DNA of 64,000 bases. Origin: Centropus unirufus. Its lineage: Eukaryota > Chordata > Aves > Cuculiformes > Centropidae. Below are positions 62,441 to 64,000 of this stretch, one piece after another. The DNA is taken from assembly GCA_013397695.1 (NCBI GenBank), contig VYZI01000240.1:222510-286509 (forward strand). Reading direction: 5' to 3'. How positions within the stretch are numbered: position 1 is the stretch's first letter; each line of letters begins with the position of its first letter. Both the position numbers and the translations under genes were made by a program. The notes beneath the pieces are model-generated. The model made no database searches and was not told where the DNA came from. It saw only the letters and a program-made list of their open reading frames with translations.

Positions 62441-64000
62441 TTATATCAAGTGTTGCAACTAGTCTGCTGTATTAAGTAGTAGTTGAGAGGTGTGGACTCC
62501 AGGAATTCGGCTAAGGCATTTTTAATCAACTTATTTTTCAGCTTGTGTCAAGTGCCATTGTGCTGTATGGAAGCTGTACTTCTTGTTTCGTTTGAACTTG
62601 CTGCATCGTTTCCCTGTATGCCTTCTGTCTCACTGATAGGAAAAGCAGCAGACAATAATTTCATATCCATCTTCCTCAACTCGTGATCTTACAGACTTCT
62701 ATTCAAATACTCCTCTTCTATCTTCCCTCCAAGCTTTGCTGTCTGTATCTGTATAGCCTCTTCTTAAACAAAGCAATTTTGATTATTTTTTGTATCCCTC
62801 CTTTCTAGTCTGTATCCTCCTTGAGAGGGGTTTATCAGAACAGTGCTTGAAGTCTTGCTGCTGGTGCACCAGGAACATAGATGGAGATCGTAATGAGAGC
62901 ACTACATGTAAGCACATCCTTAAGTATTTTTCCAGAGGGAATACAGACATTAGCAATAATCATCTCTGTTTCAAAAATAAATCCTCCCCTTGGCTACTTG
63001 CAAACCTAAAAGGTCATCTTGAGAGATTTACAGTGAAATGATTTTCTTATCCTGTAGGTAAAGGAATCTTAGATGTATGAAATGAAAGAAATTCTGAACT
63101 ACCTCTAAATTTCCTATACACAGAATAAGAAACACCCAAAATGTTAAATATTTGAGTCACTTATTGGGAACAGCATTTTTTATCTGCCATATTTTGATTT
63201 AAATTGAATGTGTCATGTGGCATTAAGCAAAATGTGAGTTGTATCTTGAAAGACAGCATAACTCATAGCAAAGCCATAAGCCAGTAGATGGTTTACTTAT
63301 AACCAGGCAAATCTAATATCCTGCTTAGCTGTAGGGTATGTGATTTTGTGTATATAACTCCACACTCCTGTAATTGTTTGTTGTAGAGTATGGTGAATTT
63401 GCCAGTTGCCACGAGCTCATTTCTTGCCTTAATGCAGTTAATATAGATGAATAAATGTTGCTCATATTTTGACACTTTTCCGAATATAATCTTCCCATGG
63501 CAGAGAGACTGCAGAGAGAAAATGACTACAGGCCATAATATTTATTTAATTACAGATTATTTATCCCTGAGTTTATTTAAAAAGATCCATATGAGACTTT
63601 AGATTTTTCAGCCAGTTTCAGAAAGACATACAACTAGATATGAAATTTCTTGCAAAGTAAACTACTTCATAACAAATGGCTTTATTGAAATTTACTCAGA
63701 AAGATTTAAAGGCAAGTGCCAGGAAAAATTATATTGTAACCATAGTCTGGCTTTTCTGTCAGTAGAGGAGATAAAAAGCATATTTCAGAAGCATTTGCAA
63801 AGATTAATATAAAAAACAATGTTACATCTGCCTATCTATATATATATATTTGAACTGTGTATGAAGTGCACGCTCAAGACATAAAAAACTCACCATGTAT
63901 AATGCAGTTATTTGGCGTCCATCTTAACAAAACAGTGGATATTGAAGAAATATTTCAATGAAATAAAATTAATAAGTAATATTAATGATATATAAGTATT
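62441..64000. other. non-coding stretch, AT-rich at its end
   Basis: Nothing recognised except a short TA/TATC microsatellite at about 63833-63850. The last 500 bases are very AT-rich. Confidence 0.4.

Noticed and set aside
1..64000. CRISPR arrays, operons, tRNA or rRNA genes, prophage
   Set aside because: No regularly spaced repeats, no cloverleaf-like or rRNA-like sequence noticed, and the repeat content is vertebrate.

Overview
The window looks like a piece of a bird genome, and almost all of it is non-coding (intergenic or intronic). The main evidence is the repeats. There are three 5'-truncated CR1 LINE copies; the best preserved ends in the avian-type ATTCTATGATTCTATGA tail. There is one solo LTR of an endogenous retrovirus and one decayed mariner transposon. 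Base composition is AT-rich, CpG is scarce, and no SINEs are visible. I see no prokaryotic organisation (no operons, no dense ORFs). The longest ATG-started open frame outside repeats is 194 codons, which is about what chance gives in 128 kb of six-frame sequence. I cannot name the species or the neighbouring gene.

Layout. 1-9151: mostly plain non-coding DNA, with an exon-like block (2341-2391) and a terminal-exon-like block (3920 to about 4180) that ends in a poly(A) signal. 9152-9876: CR1 on the minus strand. 12894-13019: a good internal-exon look-alike with two perfect donors. 17902-17966 and 18898-19440: a small repeat/hairpin cluster, then a solo LTR whose U3 carries spaced AP-1-like sites. 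21545-22750: a mariner with a recognisable transposase pseudogene. 29759-32232: the most gene-like segment, with promoter-like motifs, a CpG-rich putative first exon containing a full-consensus CTCF motif, a consensus donor, then a strong acceptor and poly(A) signal about 2 kb downstream. 34830-36039 and 36122-36800: two CR1 copies facing each other tail to tail. 41487-41635 and 43594-43736: two diverged copies of an unrecognised element of about 145 bp. 56813-57893: a polypyrimidine block and a polypurine block. 62263-62440: a probable ancient interspersed repeat. The rest shows nothing I can name.

No protein-coding gene is established. The only proteins I recognise are remnants of transposon enzymes: CR1 reverse transcriptase and mariner transposase. 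All exon and transcript calls are inferences from splice and poly(A) signals and need RNA evidence. Such signals are common by chance in vertebrate non-coding DNA. Many open frames in the window also lack an ATG start.
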